This document shows, piece after piece, positions 50,563 to 60,466 of a DNA stretch of 64,000 nucleotides (within the stretch, counting starts at the first letter, position 1; every line of letters begins with the position of its first letter). The stretch lies in contig NZ_AP022579.1 of NCBI RefSeq assembly GCF_010731295.1, positions 4,216,001 to 4,280,000 of the forward strand. Reading direction: 5' to 3'. Source of the stretch: Mycolicibacterium boenickei (GTDB lineage: Bacteria > Actinomycetota > Actinomycetes > Mycobacteriales > Mycobacteriaceae). Made by a program: the position numbers and the translations under genes. A model generated the notes under the pieces. The model had not been told where the DNA came from. It saw only the letters and a program-made list of their open reading frames with translations, and did no database searches.

Positions 50563-51198
50563 ATGAGCAACCTGGCAACGCTTCTGACCCTGGCCGACTC
50601 CCGTTTGCCGACCGGCGGTCACGTGCATTCCGGCGGCGTCGAGGAGGCGGTCACCAGCGGCCTGCTCACCGATGTCGCCACCTTGCGGGCCTTACTGGTC
50701 CGGCGGATCCGGACCAGTGGTGTGGTGGCGGCATCGATCGCGGTGGCGGTGCACACCGGGACCCTGGACCCCGGGGCCGCCGATGCTGAAACCGATGCCC
50801 GCACACCGGCACCGGCGGCCCGTGAGGCGTCGCGGGCCCAGGGGCGGGGATTGGTCCGGCTGGCCCGGCGGGTGTGGCCGCGACAGGCCTGGGACACGCT
50901 CGGGTCTCGGCCGCACCTGCCGGTGGCTGCCGGGACCGTCGCGGCAGCCGCCGATCTGGATCCGGGCCAGACCGCGCTGTCGGTGGTGTACACCACCATG
51001 ACCGGGTCGGCCACTGCCGCACAACGGTTGCTCGCCCTGGACCCCGCCGATGTCGCGGCGCTGACCTTCGAGCTGTCCGGGTTGTGCGATGAGGTGGCAG
51101 CCAAGGCGCTCACCGGGCTGGCCGACCTGTCCGATCCCTTGCTCGACGTCCTGGCGCAACGGCACACCGAACGTGACCGGCCGTTGTTCGTCTCGTAG
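50563..51198 (+). CDS. ureF: Urease accessory protein UreF
   Basis: A 211-residue helical chaperone that binds UreD and UreG and gates nickel insertion. Recognised by [24 protein letters not shown] and the rest of the UreF fold. Start ATG directly abuts the ureC stop codon. Shorter than many UreF proteins, as in other mycobacteria. Confidence 0.9.
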   Translation: MSNLATLLTLADSRLPTGGHVHSGGVEEAVTSGLLTDVATLRALLVRRIRTSGVVAASIAVAVHTGTLDPGAADAETDARTPAPAAREASRAQGRGLVRLARRVWPRQAWDTLGSRPHLPVAAGTVAAAADLDPGQTALSVVYTTMTGSATAAQRLLALDPADVAALTFELSGLCDEVAAKALTGLADLSDPLLDVLAQRHTERDRPLFVS

Positions 51199-51230
51199 AT
51201 CTCCTCAGTACAGCTCTCGAAAGGTCCACC

Positions 51231-51917
51231 ATGCCACCACATCTCATCGACGGCGAGCCCCACACGCATGTCGAGCGGCCCAAACGGGATCGCAAGCCGG
51301 GCGAGCCGTTGCGCATCGGTGTCGGCGGGCCGGTCGGATCCGGCAAGACCGCCCTGGTGGCCGCCCTGAGCAGGCAGCTGCGTGACGAGCTGTCGTTGGC
51401 CGTGTTGACCAACGACATCTACACCACAGAGGACGCCGACTTCCTGCGCAGGCACGCGGTCCTGCCCGACGAGCGGATCGCCGCGGTCCAGACCGGGGGA
51501 TGTCCGCACACCGCGATCCGCGACGACATCACCGCCAACCTCGATGCGATCGACGACCTGATCGAGGCAAACCCACCCTTGGACCTGATCCTCGTCGAGT
51601 CCGGTGGTGACAACCTCACCGCGACGTTCTCGTCGGGCCTGGTCGACGTGCAGATCTTCGTCGTCGACGTGGCCGGGGGCGACAAGGTGCCGCGCAAGGG
51701 TGGGCCCGGCGTGACCTACTCGGACCTGTTGGTGATCAACAAGACTGATCTGGCGTCGTTGGTGGGGGCCGATCTCGACGTGATGCGGCGCGACGCGGCC
51801 AAGGCTCGGCAGGACAGGCCCACGGCGCTGATCTCACTGACCGAGGATCCGACGGCGGGACCGGTGCTGGCCTGGGTGCGCGAGCAGTTGAAAGTCGCCC
51901 AGGCGTCGCCCGCGTAA
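51231..51917 (+). CDS. ureG: Urease accessory GTPase UreG
   Basis: A 228-residue SIMIBI GTPase that delivers nickel to urease. P-loop [19 protein letters not shown], then [15 protein letters not shown], the CPH metal motif in [11 protein letters not shown], and NKTDLA. The N-terminus holds a short histidine segment ([16 protein letters not shown]), which may bind nickel; there is no ureE in this cluster, so this stretch could substitute. Confidence 0.95.
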   Translation: MPPHLIDGEPHTHVERPKRDRKPGEPLRIGVGGPVGSGKTALVAALSRQLRDELSLAVLTNDIYTTEDADFLRRHAVLPDERIAAVQTGGCPHTAIRDDITANLDAIDDLIEANPPLDLILVESGGDNLTATFSSGLVDVQIFVVDVAGGDKVPRKGGPGVTYSDLLVINKTDLASLVGADLDVMRRDAAKARQDRPTALISLTEDPTAGPVLAWVREQLKVAQASPA

Positions 51918-52564
51918 TGCACGCGCATGTCGTGATTGCGGCTTCGCCGGGGCGGTTGCCGCGGATCGAGGCGCGCGGCGGGCTGGCCGGGCGGTGCACC
52001 GAACCCGACACGGTGCATCTGATCTCCACCGCCGCCACCCCACTCGGCGGCGACACCTTGACGGTGCGGTTGGTGGTGGAGGCCGGGGCCCGGCTGCGGA
52101 TCCGCACCGCCGCGGCGACGATGGTGCTCCCCGGCGGACATACGAGGCAATCGGGCGCGCAATGGGAACTCGAAGTGGCCGGGCAGCTGGACCTCGATCC
52201 GGAGCCCACCGTGGTGGCCGGTGGTTCTGGGCATCGGGTGACCACGCGCCTGGCAATCGCGGAGTCGGCGCAGGTGCGCATTCGGGAGCGGGTACAGATC
52301 GGCAGATCCGGTGAGTGGGAAGGATTCTGGTCGTCGGCATTGCACGCCGACGTCGGATCGACGCCACTGCTGCGTCATCGCATCGAACTCGGCTGCGGGG
52401 CAGTGGGTGACGACATCCTGACCGCGCCCCGGGCATGCGTCAGCGAACTGCGTTATCCCGCACCCGCATTCGAGGCACCCGGAACCGTGCTGGAGTTGGC
52501 CCGCGGCGGCAGCCTGGCCACCTGGCAGGGGGACCGGCTGCCGCCCGAGACGACAGTGGGCTAG
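51917..52564 (+). CDS. ureD: Urease accessory protein UreD
   Basis: A 215-residue UreD/UreH protein that forms the apo-urease activation complex. Family signatures: STAATPLGGDTLTVRLVVE, TAAATMVLPGGH and a conserved AG-rich N-terminus. It overlaps ureG by 1 nt (TAATG) and ends overlapping ndh tail to tail by 4 bp. Start ATG 51917. Confidence 0.92.
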   Translation: MHAHVVIAASPGRLPRIEARGGLAGRCTEPDTVHLISTAATPLGGDTLTVRLVVEAGARLRIRTAAATMVLPGGHTRQSGAQWELEVAGQLDLDPEPTVVAGGSGHRVTTRLAIAESAQVRIRERVQIGRSGEWEGFWSSALHADVGSTPLLRHRIELGCGAVGDDILTAPRACVSELRYPAPAFEAPGTVLELARGGSLATWQGDRLPPETTVG

Positions 52565-53934
52565 GAGGCCGCTTTCTCGGTTTCCTGGACGGAAGCCGCG
52601 ATCTCCTCGAGTTCCTCGATCCTGGTGCGGGCGTAGGCCTGCTGCTCGGTGATGGTGAGCTGCCCGCGCTTGGTGCTCAGGAACGTCACGCCCCAGGACA
52701 GCACCGTGACCAGCCGGCTCTTGAACCCGACGATGTACACCAGGTGCAGCACCAGCCAGCACACCCAGGCGAAGAACCCGGAGAACTCGACTGGGCCGAC
52801 CTTGGCGACCGCGGAGAATCGCGACACCGTCGCCATCGAGCCCTTGTCGAAATACTCGAACGGGGCCCGGATCTTCGGGCTGGTGCCTGCGACCTCACGC
52901 TTGATCAGCTTGGCGGCGTAGCGGCCGCCCTGGATCGCGCCCTGGGCGACGCCGGGCACGCCTTCGACGGCGGCCATGTCGCCGACCACGAACACGTTGG
53001 GGTGACCCGGGATCGTCAGGTCGGGCTCCACCTTGACGCGGCCGGCCCGGTCCAGTTCGACCCCGGCCTGCTCGGCCAGATCCTTGCCGAGTGGGCTGGC
53101 CGAGACACCGGCCGACCACACCTTGCAGGCCGATTCGATGCGGCGCAACGTGCCGTCTGAATCCTTGACGGTCAGACCATTGCGGTCGACGTCGGTCACC
53201 ATGGCGCCGAGCTGAACCTCGACCCCCATCTTCTCCAGCCGGGCCTGGGCCCGCTTGCCCAGCTTCTCGCCCATGGGCGGCAGCACGGCCGGTGCGGCAT
53301 CGAGCAGGATCACCCGAGCCTCGGTGGGATCGATGTGCCGGAAACTGCCGCGCAGGGTCTGGTCCGCCAATTCGGCGATCTGCCCGGCCATTTCGACACC
53401 GGTCGGGCCGGCGCCCACCACGGTGAAGGTCAGCAGCTTGGCCCGGCGCACCGGATCGCTGGAACGCTCGGCCTGTTCGAACGCACCGAGGATGCGGCCG
53501 CGGAGCTCCAGCGCATCGTCGATCGACTTCATGCCGGGGGCGAACTCGGCGAAATGGTCGTTGCCGAAGTAGGACTGCCCGGCGCCCGCGGCGATGATGA
53601 GGCTGTCGTACGGGGTGGAGTAGGTGTGCCCGAGTAGCACCGAATCCACCGTCTGGTTCTCCAGATCGATGTGGGTGACGTCGCCCAACAGCACCTGGGC
53701 GTTCTTCTGCTTGCGCAGGATCACGCGGGTGGCCGGCGCGATCTCGCCCTCGGAGATGATGCCGGTGGCCACCTGGTACAGCAGCGGCTGGAACAGGTGG
53801 TGGGTGGTGCGGGCGATCAGCTTGACGTCGACGTCGGCACGTTTGAGGGTCTTGGCGGCGGTGAGGCCACCGAAACCCGATCCGATGATGACTACCTTAT
53901 GCCGATCCGATGCCGTAGCTCCGGGATGGCTCAT
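52561..53934 (-). CDS. ndh: Type II NADH dehydrogenase
   Basis: A 457-residue membrane-associated flavoprotein that feeds electrons from NADH to menaquinone without proton pumping. FAD site IIGSGFGGLTAAKTLK near the N-terminus, NADH site VVGAGPTGVEMAGQIAEL near 175, FVVGDMAAVEGVPGVAQ, and a C-terminal hydrophobic membrane anchor (FFAWVCWLVLHLVYIVGF) of about 22 residues near 385. Start ATG 53934 follows GAGGAG. Type II dehydrogenases are the main NADH oxidases of mycobacteria. Confidence 0.95.
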   Translation of the reverse strand: MSHPGATASDRHKVVIIGSGFGGLTAAKTLKRADVDVKLIARTTHHLFQPLLYQVATGIISEGEIAPATRVILRKQKNAQVLLGDVTHIDLENQTVDSVLLGHTYSTPYDSLIIAAGAGQSYFGNDHFAEFAPGMKSIDDALELRGRILGAFEQAERSSDPVRRAKLLTFTVVGAGPTGVEMAGQIAELADQTLRGSFRHIDPTEARVILLDAAPAVLPPMGEKLGKRAQARLEKMGVEVQLGAMVTDVDRNGLTVKDSDGTLRRIESACKVWSAGVSASPLGKDLAEQAGVELDRAGRVKVEPDLTIPGHPNVFVVGDMAAVEGVPGVAQGAIQGGRYAAKLIKREVAGTSPKIRAPFEYFDKGSMATVSRFSAVAKVGPVEFSGFFAWVCWLVLHLVYIVGFKSRLVTVLSWGVTFLSTKRGQLTITEQQAYARTRIEELEEIAASVQETEKAAS

Positions 53935-54032
53935 TGCTGCTCCTCGCGGACGTGTTTGCCACTCGTAATAACCGTAAGGTTAGTCGGCGCGATTCCCGCC
54001 TGTGCGGTGAGATACCCAACCGAACCGAATGT

Positions 54033-54959
54033 TTACCCGGATATCAGTGGTTTCAATGCCTCGGCAGCGGCGGTGATACCGCCGGGCACGTAGCCGCCCA
54101 TGGTGACCGGGCTGAGGATCACCCCGTTCACGCCGGCATCGAAGAGCTTGGTCTTGAGCTGTTCGGCGATCTGCTCAGCGCTGCCGAACACCGCACGATT
54201 CTGGAAGTCGGGCGGGATGGCATCTGCGGTGAACTGCTCACCGATCAACGCGATCACCAGCATGCTGGTCTCCAGGGTGGCCGGATCCCGGTCGATCCGC
54301 TCGCACTCCTGACGGATCACATCGAGCTTGCGGGGCAACTCGTCGAAGTTCGCGATGATGTTGAGGTGGTCGAAGTGCCGGGCCGCCAGCGGGATGGTCT
54401 TCTTTTCGCCGCTGCCGCCGATCATCAGCGGAATGTGGTCGCGGAAGCGAGGATTGGCCATCGCCTCGACCGTGCGGTAGTACTTGCCGCTGAACGTCGG
54501 GCGCTCACCGGCGAGCATCGGAAGGATGATCTGCAGTGCCTCGCCGAGCTTGTTGAAGCGGTCGGTGAAGGTGCCGAACTCGTATCCGAGCTGGTCATGC
54601 TCGAGTTCGAACCAGCCGGTGCCGATACCGAGGATGGCGCGGCCCTGGCTGATCACGTCGAGCGTGGTGATGGCCTTGGCCAGCAGCGTCGGGTTGCGGT
54701 ACGTGTTGCCGGTGACCAGGGTGCCCAGCTGAACCTTTTGAGTCGCGGTCGCCAGTGCGCCGAGTGCGGTGTAGGCCTCAAGCATCGGCTGGTCTGGAGT
54801 GCCGAGACCAGGCAGCTGATAGAAGTGGTCCATCACGAAGACGGAGTCGAAGCCGGCAGCCTCGGCTTCCTGAGCCTGCGCGATGACGGTCGGGAAGAGT
54901 TCGGAAACGCCGGTGCCGTAGGAGAAGTTCGGGATCTGGAGTCCGAGTCGGATTGTCAC
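54033..54959 (-). CDS. LLM-class F420-dependent oxidoreductase (Rv1855c-like)
   Basis: A 308-residue luciferase-like monooxygenase/F420 protein: PNFSYGTGVSELFPTV, LGIGTGWFELEHDQLGYEFG, and IPLMIGGSGEKKTIPLAARH near 185. These enzymes use reduced F420 or FMN. Start GTG 54959; TAAGGT on the same strand is 7 nt upstream, predicting a leaderless mRNA. It follows an SDR gene on the same strand, an arrangement conserved with M. tuberculosis. Substrate unknown. Confidence 0.88.
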   Translation of the reverse strand: MTIRLGLQIPNFSYGTGVSELFPTVIAQAQEAEAAGFDSVFVMDHFYQLPGLGTPDQPMLEAYTALGALATATQKVQLGTLVTGNTYRNPTLLAKAITTLDVISQGRAILGIGTGWFELEHDQLGYEFGTFTDRFNKLGEALQIILPMLAGERPTFSGKYYRTVEAMANPRFRDHIPLMIGGSGEKKTIPLAARHFDHLNIIANFDELPRKLDVIRQECERIDRDPATLETSMLVIALIGEQFTADAIPPDFQNRAVFGSAEQIAEQLKTKLFDAGVNGVILSPVTMGGYVPGGITAAAEALKPLISG

Positions 54960-54966
54960 TTCTCCG

Positions 54967-54972
54967 ACCTTA
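54967..54972 (-). promoter_or_regulatory. -10 element (TAAGGT) of the LLM oxidoreductase gene
   Basis: On the minus strand TAAGGT ends 7 nt before the GTG at 54959. The GGAGAA in between is too close to the start to work as a ribosome-binding site, supporting leaderless initiation. Confidence 0.45.
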
Positions 54973-54977
54973 GCGCG

Positions 54978-55652
54978 CTATCCCAGGGTGGCGAGCGTAC
55001 CGCGGCTGACGTGCATGGTCTGGCCGGTGATGTGGCGAGCTGCCGGCGTGCTCAAAAACACTGCAAGACGGGCGAACTCGTCGGCAACCGACGGCGGCGT
55101 GGTGCCGAGGCCGTCGTAGCCGGGCTCGGCGGACAGGCCTGGGGCGATGGCGTTGACGGTGATGCCGCGGGTGCCGAAGTAGGCGGCCTGGCCTGCGGTC
55201 CAATCGCCGAGGGCGGCCTTGACCGCGGCTTCGGCGCTGCCCTCACGAGGGCTCGCGGGCACGACGTTGATGATGGAACCGCCCGAGCGCAGGTGGTCGC
55301 CGACGATCTGCACGGTCAGCACCGCCGAGACCACGGTGGCGTCCAGCGCGTTGCGCCAGGCGGTGGCCAGGTCGCTCAGTGTGAAGGTGCGGGGGTCCTT
55401 GGACTCGAACAGCGGAGCCGGGACGTTGACCAGCGTGTCGAGGTGATGGGGGAACAGCGAGCGGGCGTTCTCGAGGCTGGCGGGATCGGTGTTGTCGAAC
55501 ACGATCGACGCGACGTCGAGCTGCTTGGCGGCCAGCTCCAGATCCTCGCGGCGGGCGCCGGCGATGACCACGTTGTGGCCTGCGTCGAGGAAGCCTGCCG
55601 CAATGGTGCGGCCGAGTTCAGTGTCGCCGCCGGTGACCAGCACCTCCGCCAT
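54978..55652 (-). CDS. Short-chain dehydrogenase (Rv1856c-like)
   Basis: A 224-residue compact SDR-type protein: VTGGDTELGRTIAAGF (NAD site), FDNTDPASLENARS, and IAPGLSAEPGYDG. The usual Tyr-x3-Lys appears as AAYFGTRG, where Lys is replaced, so catalysis may be altered or lost. Start ATG 55652 follows GGAGGTACATC; longer frames have no family match. A palindrome lies in its promoter. Confidence 0.78.
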   Translation of the reverse strand: MAEVLVTGGDTELGRTIAAGFLDAGHNVVIAGARREDLELAAKQLDVASIVFDNTDPASLENARSLFPHHLDTLVNVPAPLFESKDPRTFTLSDLATAWRNALDATVVSAVLTVQIVGDHLRSGGSIINVVPASPREGSAEAAVKAALGDWTAGQAAYFGTRGITVNAIAPGLSAEPGYDGLGTTPPSVADEFARLAVFLSTPAARHITGQTMHVSRGTLATLG

Positions 55653-55712
55653 GATGTACCTCCATGTACCCGGGGATCGCCGCGCCGGACGGGGGCGACC
55701 AACGGACAATGT

Positions 55713-55724
55713 TACTGGACAGTA
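55713..55724. promoter_or_regulatory. Palindrome in the Rv1856c-like promoter
   Basis: TACTGGACAGTA, a perfect 12-bp inverted repeat, overlaps a possible minus-strand -10 (TAACAT, complement of 55709-55714) about 50 bp upstream of the start. Unidentified regulator. Confidence 0.4.
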
Positions 55725-55764
55725 GCTAGGACACGAAACTCGGCGCGCCAAATGTCGGCTCGCA

Positions 55765-55770
55765 TATGGT
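55765..55770 (+). promoter_or_regulatory. -10 element (TATGGT) of the modB operon
   Basis: TATGGT ends 7 nt before an ATG at 55778, giving a leaderless mRNA that begins with an 18-codon ORF ahead of modB. Confidence 0.4.
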
Positions 55771-55777
55771 TGCGGGG

Positions 55778-55834
55778 ATGATCCGACCCAGCGCTCTCAC
55801 CTGCGTCGACATTGTCGGCGCGGCGGTCTCGTGA
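55778..55834 (+). CDS. Leaderless 18-codon small ORF coupled to modB
   Basis: ATG at 55778 is preceded by a -10 at leaderless spacing. The frame ([18 protein letters not shown]) stops with TGA overlapping the GTG start of modB (GTGA), so modB, which has no ribosome-binding site, could be translated by coupling. The peptide contains one cysteine. It may be a regulatory leader peptide or what remains of a lost modA gene. This is a hypothesis from sequence layout. Confidence 0.45.
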   Translation: MIRPSALTCVDIVGAAVS

Positions 55835-56625
55835 CGAATCCGCCACGGCTGCCGCGCTGGATATATCTTCCTGCCGCCGCCGGCGCGATCTTCGTGGTGC
55901 TGCCCCTGGTCGCGATGGTGGCGAAGGTGGACTGGCCGCGGTTCGGGTCGCTGATCTCCAGCCCGTCGTCCACCGCGGCGTTGAAGCTCAGCCTGGAGAC
56001 CTCGCTGGCCAGCACGGTGTTGTGTGTGCTGTTCGGGGTTCCGCTGGCGCTGGTGCTGGCCCGCACCGACGGGCTTGTCACCCGGATCGTCCGGCCGCTG
56101 ATCCTGTTGCCGTTGGTGCTGCCGCCGGTGGTGGGCGGCATCGCGCTGCTGTATGCCTTCGGCCGGCTCGGGCTGGTCGGCCGGTACCTGGAGAGCGTGG
56201 GCGTGCAGATCGCGTTCACCACCGTGGCCGTCGTGTTGGCGCAGACGTTCGTGTCGTTGCCATTCCTGGTCATCTCACTGGAAGGGGCGGCCCGGACCGC
56301 GGGTGCCGACTTCGAGGTGGTGGCAGCGACGCTGGGCGCCTCGCCGGCGACGGTGTGGTGGCGGGTCACGCTGCCGCTGCTGGGCCCCGGTCTGATCTCG
56401 GGAGCCGTGCTGGCCTTCGCGCGCTCCCTCGGGGAGTTCGGCGCCACGTTGACGTTCGCGGGCTCGCGCCAGGGCGTCACCCGCACCCTGCCCTTGGAGA
56501 TCTACCTGCAGCGCGAGAGCGATGCCGACGCCGCGGTGGCGCTGTCGGTGCTGCTGGTCGTAGTGGCCGCGGTGGTGGTCGTCGGGCTGGGTGGCCGACG
56601 GCTGCGGGCCGGTGGTTGGACGTGA
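55831..56625 (+). CDS. modB: Molybdate-type ABC transporter permease
   Basis: A 264-residue inner-membrane permease with six helices. Binding-protein-dependent permease motif: [20 protein letters not shown]. Helices such as [18 protein letters not shown] and [20 protein letters not shown] are clear. Start GTG 55831. modC follows with a 4-bp overlap. No binding protein modA adjoins it, unlike M. tuberculosis (Rv1857), so the partner must be elsewhere or lost. Transport of sulfate cannot be excluded. Confidence 0.88.
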   Translation: MTNPPRLPRWIYLPAAAGAIFVVLPLVAMVAKVDWPRFGSLISSPSSTAALKLSLETSLASTVLCVLFGVPLALVLARTDGLVTRIVRPLILLPLVLPPVVGGIALLYAFGRLGLVGRYLESVGVQIAFTTVAVVLAQTFVSLPFLVISLEGAARTAGADFEVVAATLGASPATVWWRVTLPLLGPGLISGAVLAFARSLGEFGATLTFAGSRQGVTRTLPLEIYLQRESDADAAVALSVLLVVVAAVVVVGLGGRRLRAGGWT

Positions 56626-57725
56626 CGTCGGGCTTGGCGCTGCACGTGCGCGCGGTCGTCGAGAACCGGGGCCTGGACCTGGAATTCGGTGTGCCGGCAG
56701 GGGAGGTGCTGGCGGTTCTGGGCCCCAACGGCGCGGGCAAGTCGACGACGCTGCATGCGATCGCGGGACTGGTCGGTCTGGACGCCGGGCGCGTCCAGGT
56801 GGGTGATCGGGTGCTGACCGATCCGGTCGCCGGTGTGCAGGTGCCGACCCATGCCCGTCGCGTCGGGTTGTTGTTGCAGGACTCTCTGTTGTTTCCGCAT
56901 TTGAGTGTGGCGGCCAACGTGGCATTCGGGGCCCGCAGTGGGCGCAGGTTGGGGCATCGCGCCGCACGTGAGAGCGCGCACCGGTGGTTGGCCGAGGTCG
57001 ACGCCACGGACCTGGCGCACCGGCGCCCTCGCCGGTTGTCGGGAGGGCAGGCCCAGCGGGTGGCGCTGGCGCGGGCATTGGCCGCCGATCCCGAGGTGCT
57101 GTTGCTCGACGAACCGTTGGCGGGTTTGGACGTGGCGGTGGCGGCGTCGATGCGCAAGGTGCTGCGGCGCGTGCTGGCGACCAGTGGCCGGTGCGCGGTG
57201 CTGATCACCCATGACCTGCTCGACGTGCTGACCCTGGCCGACCGGGTGATCGTGGTGGAGGCCGGGCGGATCATCGAAAGTGGTTCCGCCGCAGAGGTGT
57301 TGGCGACCCCCAAGAGTCACTTCGGGGCCCGGTTCGCCGGGGTGAACCTGATCGGCGGCACGGCAGGCGCCGACGGGGTCGTGACCACTGCGTGGGGTGG
57401 GAAATGGCACGGCACGCCGTCGGCCGACGTGGCACCCGGGGTGCCGGTGGTGGCGGTGTTCTCGCCGGCGTCGGTCGCGGTGTACCGCGAGGAACCGCAC
57501 GGTAGTCCGCGCAACACGGTCGCGGTGACGGTCGCCGAGCTCGACAGCCGCGGGCCCGGGATCCGGGTCCGGGCCGATGAGCAGCCCGACGGTGCACCCG
57601 GCCTGGCCGCTGACATCACCGCCGAGTCGGCCGCCGAGCTGCGACTGGCCCCGGGGGATACGGTCTATTTCTCGGTGAAGGCGCAGGAGGTTGCGATTCA
57701 CGCGGCGGGCGCCGGAAGTAAGTGA
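56622..57725 (+). CDS. modC: Molybdate ABC transporter ATPase with TOBE domain
   Basis: A 367-residue ATPase: Walker [11 protein letters not shown] near residue 35, Q-loop, signature [17 protein letters not shown], Walker [15 protein letters not shown] and H-loop ITHDLLD. The C-terminal TOBE-type region (about 290-360) binds oxyanions in ModC proteins. Start GTG 56622 overlaps modB. It is transcribed toward apa. Confidence 0.88.
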   Translation: MTSGLALHVRAVVENRGLDLEFGVPAGEVLAVLGPNGAGKSTTLHAIAGLVGLDAGRVQVGDRVLTDPVAGVQVPTHARRVGLLLQDSLLFPHLSVAANVAFGARSGRRLGHRAARESAHRWLAEVDATDLAHRRPRRLSGGQAQRVALARALAADPEVLLLDEPLAGLDVAVAASMRKVLRRVLATSGRCAVLITHDLLDVLTLADRVIVVEAGRIIESGSAAEVLATPKSHFGARFAGVNLIGGTAGADGVVTTAWGGKWHGTPSADVAPGVPVVAVFSPASVAVYREEPHGSPRNTVAVTVAELDSRGPGIRVRADEQPDGAPGLAADITAESAAELRLAPGDTVYFSVKAQEVAIHAAGAGSK

Positions 57726-57925
57726 TCCCCCCGACGTAACGCCGGTGTACGTACGTCCGAATCACGTGTTGAGGGCTCTGACATCGCGGGTGTCGGACGT
57801 GGGTTGCCAGGTTCGGCGTGGCGCCCCACACACCCGCGTGCCAGCAACTATGCCTACCGTGGCTCAGCTGGCTATATCCCATCTGTCGCAATCGCACTTT
57901 TTGGCACTCTAAGAGCAACTCACAC

Positions 57926-57953
57926 TTGCGTCACGGCCGTAACACGGTAGTTT
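57926..57953 (+). promoter_or_regulatory. Promoter of apa
   Basis: TTGCGT (57926-57931), a 16-bp spacer and TAGTTT (57948-57953) lie directly before the apa start; ATG 57961 is 7 nt after the -10, so apa is predicted leaderless. GTCAC-N4-GTAAC (57930-57943) sits in the spacer. Confidence 0.55.
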
Positions 57954-57960
57954 CTTCCCC

Positions 57961-58983
57961 ATGGACGAGTCGGATGCGATGTCACATCGGCGCAGAGGTC
58001 TGTCGAACAAGCTGGCGCTGGTCGCGATGACCGGCGCGACCGCAGCGGCCGTTGCGCTGCCTGCGGTGGCGTATGCGGATCCCGTGCCGGCACCTCCGGC
58101 GCCGGCGCCTGCCCCAGCTGTGCCCGGTGCGCCTGCACCCGCCGCTCCCGCTCCCGCGCCCGGAGCGCCGGCTCCTGCTCCCGGTGCCCCGGCACCGGCA
58201 CCGGCGGCGCCCGTCGATCCCAATGCCCCGGCTCCTGCCCCCGCGCCGGCTCCGGCCGACCCGAACGCGCCCGCGCCTGCCCCTGCCGACCCGAACGCCC
58301 CCGCCCCGGCTCCCGCGCCGGAGCCCGGCCGGGTCGACAACGCCGCCGGCGGGTTCAGCTACGTCGTTCCCGGTGGCTGGAAGGTCTCCGACGCGACCCA
58401 GTTGTCTTACGGACAGGCGTTGTTGACCAAGATCCCGCCGGAGGGCACGCCTGAACCGCCGAACGACACGAGCGTGCTGCTCGGGCGCCTGGACCTGAAG
58501 TTGTTCGCCGGTGCCGAGGCCGACAACGCCAAGGCGGCCGTTCGCCTGGCCTCTGACATGGGTGAGTTCTTCATGCCGTTCCCCGGGACCCGGGTGAATC
58601 AGGAGACCGTGCCGCTCGATGCGAACGGGCTCTCCGGCGTCGCGTCGTACTACGAGGTGAAGTTCACCGACACGAACAAGCCCAACGGGCAGATCTGGGC
58701 CGGTGTCGTCGGCGCGCCGCCCCCCCCAGGGACCCCGCGCGGCCAGCGCGCGCCCGAACGCTGGTTCGTGGTGTGGCTGGGGTCGGCCAGCCATCCGGTC
58801 GACAAGGCTGCTGCCGTGACACTGGCCAACTCGATCCGGCCGTGGACACCGCCGGCGGCCCCGGCAGGGGACCCCAACGCGGCGCCGCCGCCGGCCGACC
58901 CGAACGCTCCGCCTGCCCGCCCGGGCGTCGGGGTGCCGGTGCCCGTCACCAACGCTCCGCCGGAGATGCAGCCGCCGGCCTGA
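57961..58983 (+). CDS. apa: Alanine/proline-rich secreted glycoprotein (Apa/ModD)
   Basis: A 340-residue exported protein. A signal peptide (about 1-39) ends in VAYAD; then an Ala/Pro repeat of about 75 residues (APAP/DPNAP units) that would be O-mannosylated; a globular middle ([20 protein letters not shown] to LANSIRPW) conserved with M. tuberculosis Apa; and a second Pro/Ala tail. Apa binds fibronectin and is an abundant secreted antigen. Start ATG 57961 fits the leaderless promoter. A run of eight C at about 58720 sits in the repeat-flanking part, but the frame is intact. Confidence 0.93.
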   Translation: MDESDAMSHRRRGLSNKLALVAMTGATAAAVALPAVAYADPVPAPPAPAPAPAVPGAPAPAAPAPAPGAPAPAPGAPAPAPAAPVDPNAPAPAPAPAPADPNAPAPAPADPNAPAPAPAPEPGRVDNAAGGFSYVVPGGWKVSDATQLSYGQALLTKIPPEGTPEPPNDTSVLLGRLDLKLFAGAEADNAKAAVRLASDMGEFFMPFPGTRVNQETVPLDANGLSGVASYYEVKFTDTNKPNGQIWAGVVGAPPPPGTPRGQRAPERWFVVWLGSASHPVDKAAAVTLANSIRPWTPPAAPAGDPNAAPPPADPNAPPARPGVGVPVPVTNAPPEMQPPA

Positions 58984-59133
58984 TGTCGGGGCTGCCGGTA
59001 CGCCGAGAATCGGGCACGCCGAACGCTGATCGTTCCCAATTAGCCAACCGAATCGTTACGTTCGGGAGGTACACCTGGGTTTGAGGCTCAGCGAGCCCGC
59101 TGGGCGTTGCCCGTGACAGGCAGGAGACCTGCA

Positions 59134-59436
59134 ATGGACGTAATGGCGGCTACCGAAATCCTGGCTCGTTCCTCCACACTGACCAGCGTCGGCTGGATCG
59201 GCTACATCATCATCGGCGCGATCGCCGGATGGATCGCCGGCAAGATCGTCGACGGCGGTGGCCAGGGCATTCTGATGAACATCGTGATCGGTGTGATCGG
59301 CGCGCTCGTCGGTGGATTCCTGCTCAGCTTCTTCCTCGACACCGCGTCCGGCGGGTGGTGGTTCACCCTGTTCACCGCGATCCTCGGATCGGTGATCCTG
59401 CTCTGGCTCGTCGGACTGGTGCGTAAGCGCGGCTGA
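59134..59436 (+). CDS. GlsB/YeaQ/YmgE-family membrane protein (Rv1861-like)
   Basis: A 100-residue transglycosylase-associated family membrane protein with three helices (SVGWIGYIIIGAIAGWIAGK; ILMNIVIGVIGALVGGFLL; WFTLFTAILGSVILLWLVGL) and a basic C-terminus (VRKRG). Family members are stress-linked. ATG 59134 follows CAGGAG at 9 nt; a longer frame (27 nt) gives a less typical N-terminus. adhA follows 12 bp later. Confidence 0.85.
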   Translation: MDVMAATEILARSSTLTSVGWIGYIIIGAIAGWIAGKIVDGGGQGILMNIVIGVIGALVGGFLLSFFLDTASGGWWFTLFTAILGSVILLWLVGLVRKRG

Positions 59437-59448
59437 CCGGAGACGGTG

Positions 59449-60465
59449 ATGGCCACGGGGATCATGACGGCCTGGCAGGTCGTCACCCCGGGGCCGGTGA
59501 GTTCGCATCCGCTGCAGCGGGCCGGCGTGCCCGTCCCGCGGCCCGGGCCTGACGAACTGCTCGTCAAGGTTCTGGCTTGTGGGGTGTGCCGCACCGATCT
59601 GCATGTGGCGGAAGGAGATCTGGCGGTACACCGGCCACAGGTGATACCCGGGCACGAGGTCGTCGGCGAGGTGGTTGCCGTCGGCGCCGAGTCCGGCGGT
59701 GGGTTCGCTCCCGGCGACCGGGTCGGTGTGGCGTGGCTGCGATACACGTGCGGGCAGTGTGTCTATTGCCTGCGAGGTCGGGAGAACCTCTGCCCCGCGT
59801 CGAGGTACACGGGCTGGGATGCCGACGGCGGCTATGCCGAATTCACCACCGTCCCCGCCGCATTCGCGCTCCGGTTGCCGGACGGGTACTCCGACGTCGA
59901 GCTGGCGCCGCTGTTGTGCGCGGGGATCATCGGGTATCGGTCGCTGTTGCGCACCGACCTTCCCCCGGGCGGGCGGCTCGGGATCTATGGATTCGGTGGG
60001 AGTGCGCACCTGACGGCGCAGGTGGCGTTGGCGCAGGGCGCCCGTGTGCACGTGATGACCCGTGGCGAGCGCGCCCGCGAACTGGCCCTGGAGCTGGGCG
60101 CGTCGTCGGTGCAGGGCAGCGCCGACATGCCGCCTGAGCCACTGGATGCGGCGATCCTGTTCGCCCCGGTCGGGGATCTGGTGTTGCCGGCGATGGCGGC
60201 GCTCGACCGGGGCGGTGTGCTGGCGATCGCGGGTATCCACCTCAGCGACATCCCGCCCTTGAACTATCAGCGCCACCTGTTCCAGGAACGCGAGATCCGG
60301 TCGGTCACTGCCAACACCCGTGCCGATGCCCGTGATTTCCTGGCGTTCGCCGGTGACCACCGGATTGCGGTCAGCACCCCGGTGTACGGCTTGGACCGTG
60401 CGGACGAGGCATTGGCCGATCTGAGTGCCGGCCGCGTCGCGGGTGCCGCGGTGCTGCGGGTGTAA
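59449..60465 (+). CDS. adhA: Zinc-containing alcohol dehydrogenase
   Basis: A 338-residue medium-chain NAD(P) alcohol dehydrogenase. Zinc ligands: catalytic Cys in [11 protein letters not shown] and the His of GHEVVGE; structural Cys cluster [15 protein letters not shown]. The Rossmann motif [16 protein letters not shown] is present. ATG 59449 is favoured over the in-frame GTG at 59446 because of distance to the ribosome-binding site. Corresponds by order to Rv1862. Confidence 0.9.
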   Translation: MATGIMTAWQVVTPGPVSSHPLQRAGVPVPRPGPDELLVKVLACGVCRTDLHVAEGDLAVHRPQVIPGHEVVGEVVAVGAESGGGFAPGDRVGVAWLRYTCGQCVYCLRGRENLCPASRYTGWDADGGYAEFTTVPAAFALRLPDGYSDVELAPLLCAGIIGYRSLLRTDLPPGGRLGIYGFGGSAHLTAQVALAQGARVHVMTRGERARELALELGASSVQGSADMPPEPLDAAILFAPVGDLVLPAMAALDRGGVLAIAGIHLSDIPPLNYQRHLFQEREIRSVTANTRADARDFLAFAGDHRIAVSTPVYGLDRADEALADLSAGRVAGAAVLRV

Positions 60466-60466
60466 C

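Noticed and set aside
58081..58330. Ala/Pro repeat in apa as possible misassembly or transferred DNA
   Set aside because: The repeat is a known feature of Apa and the reading frame is intact on both sides, including the run of eight C at about 58720.
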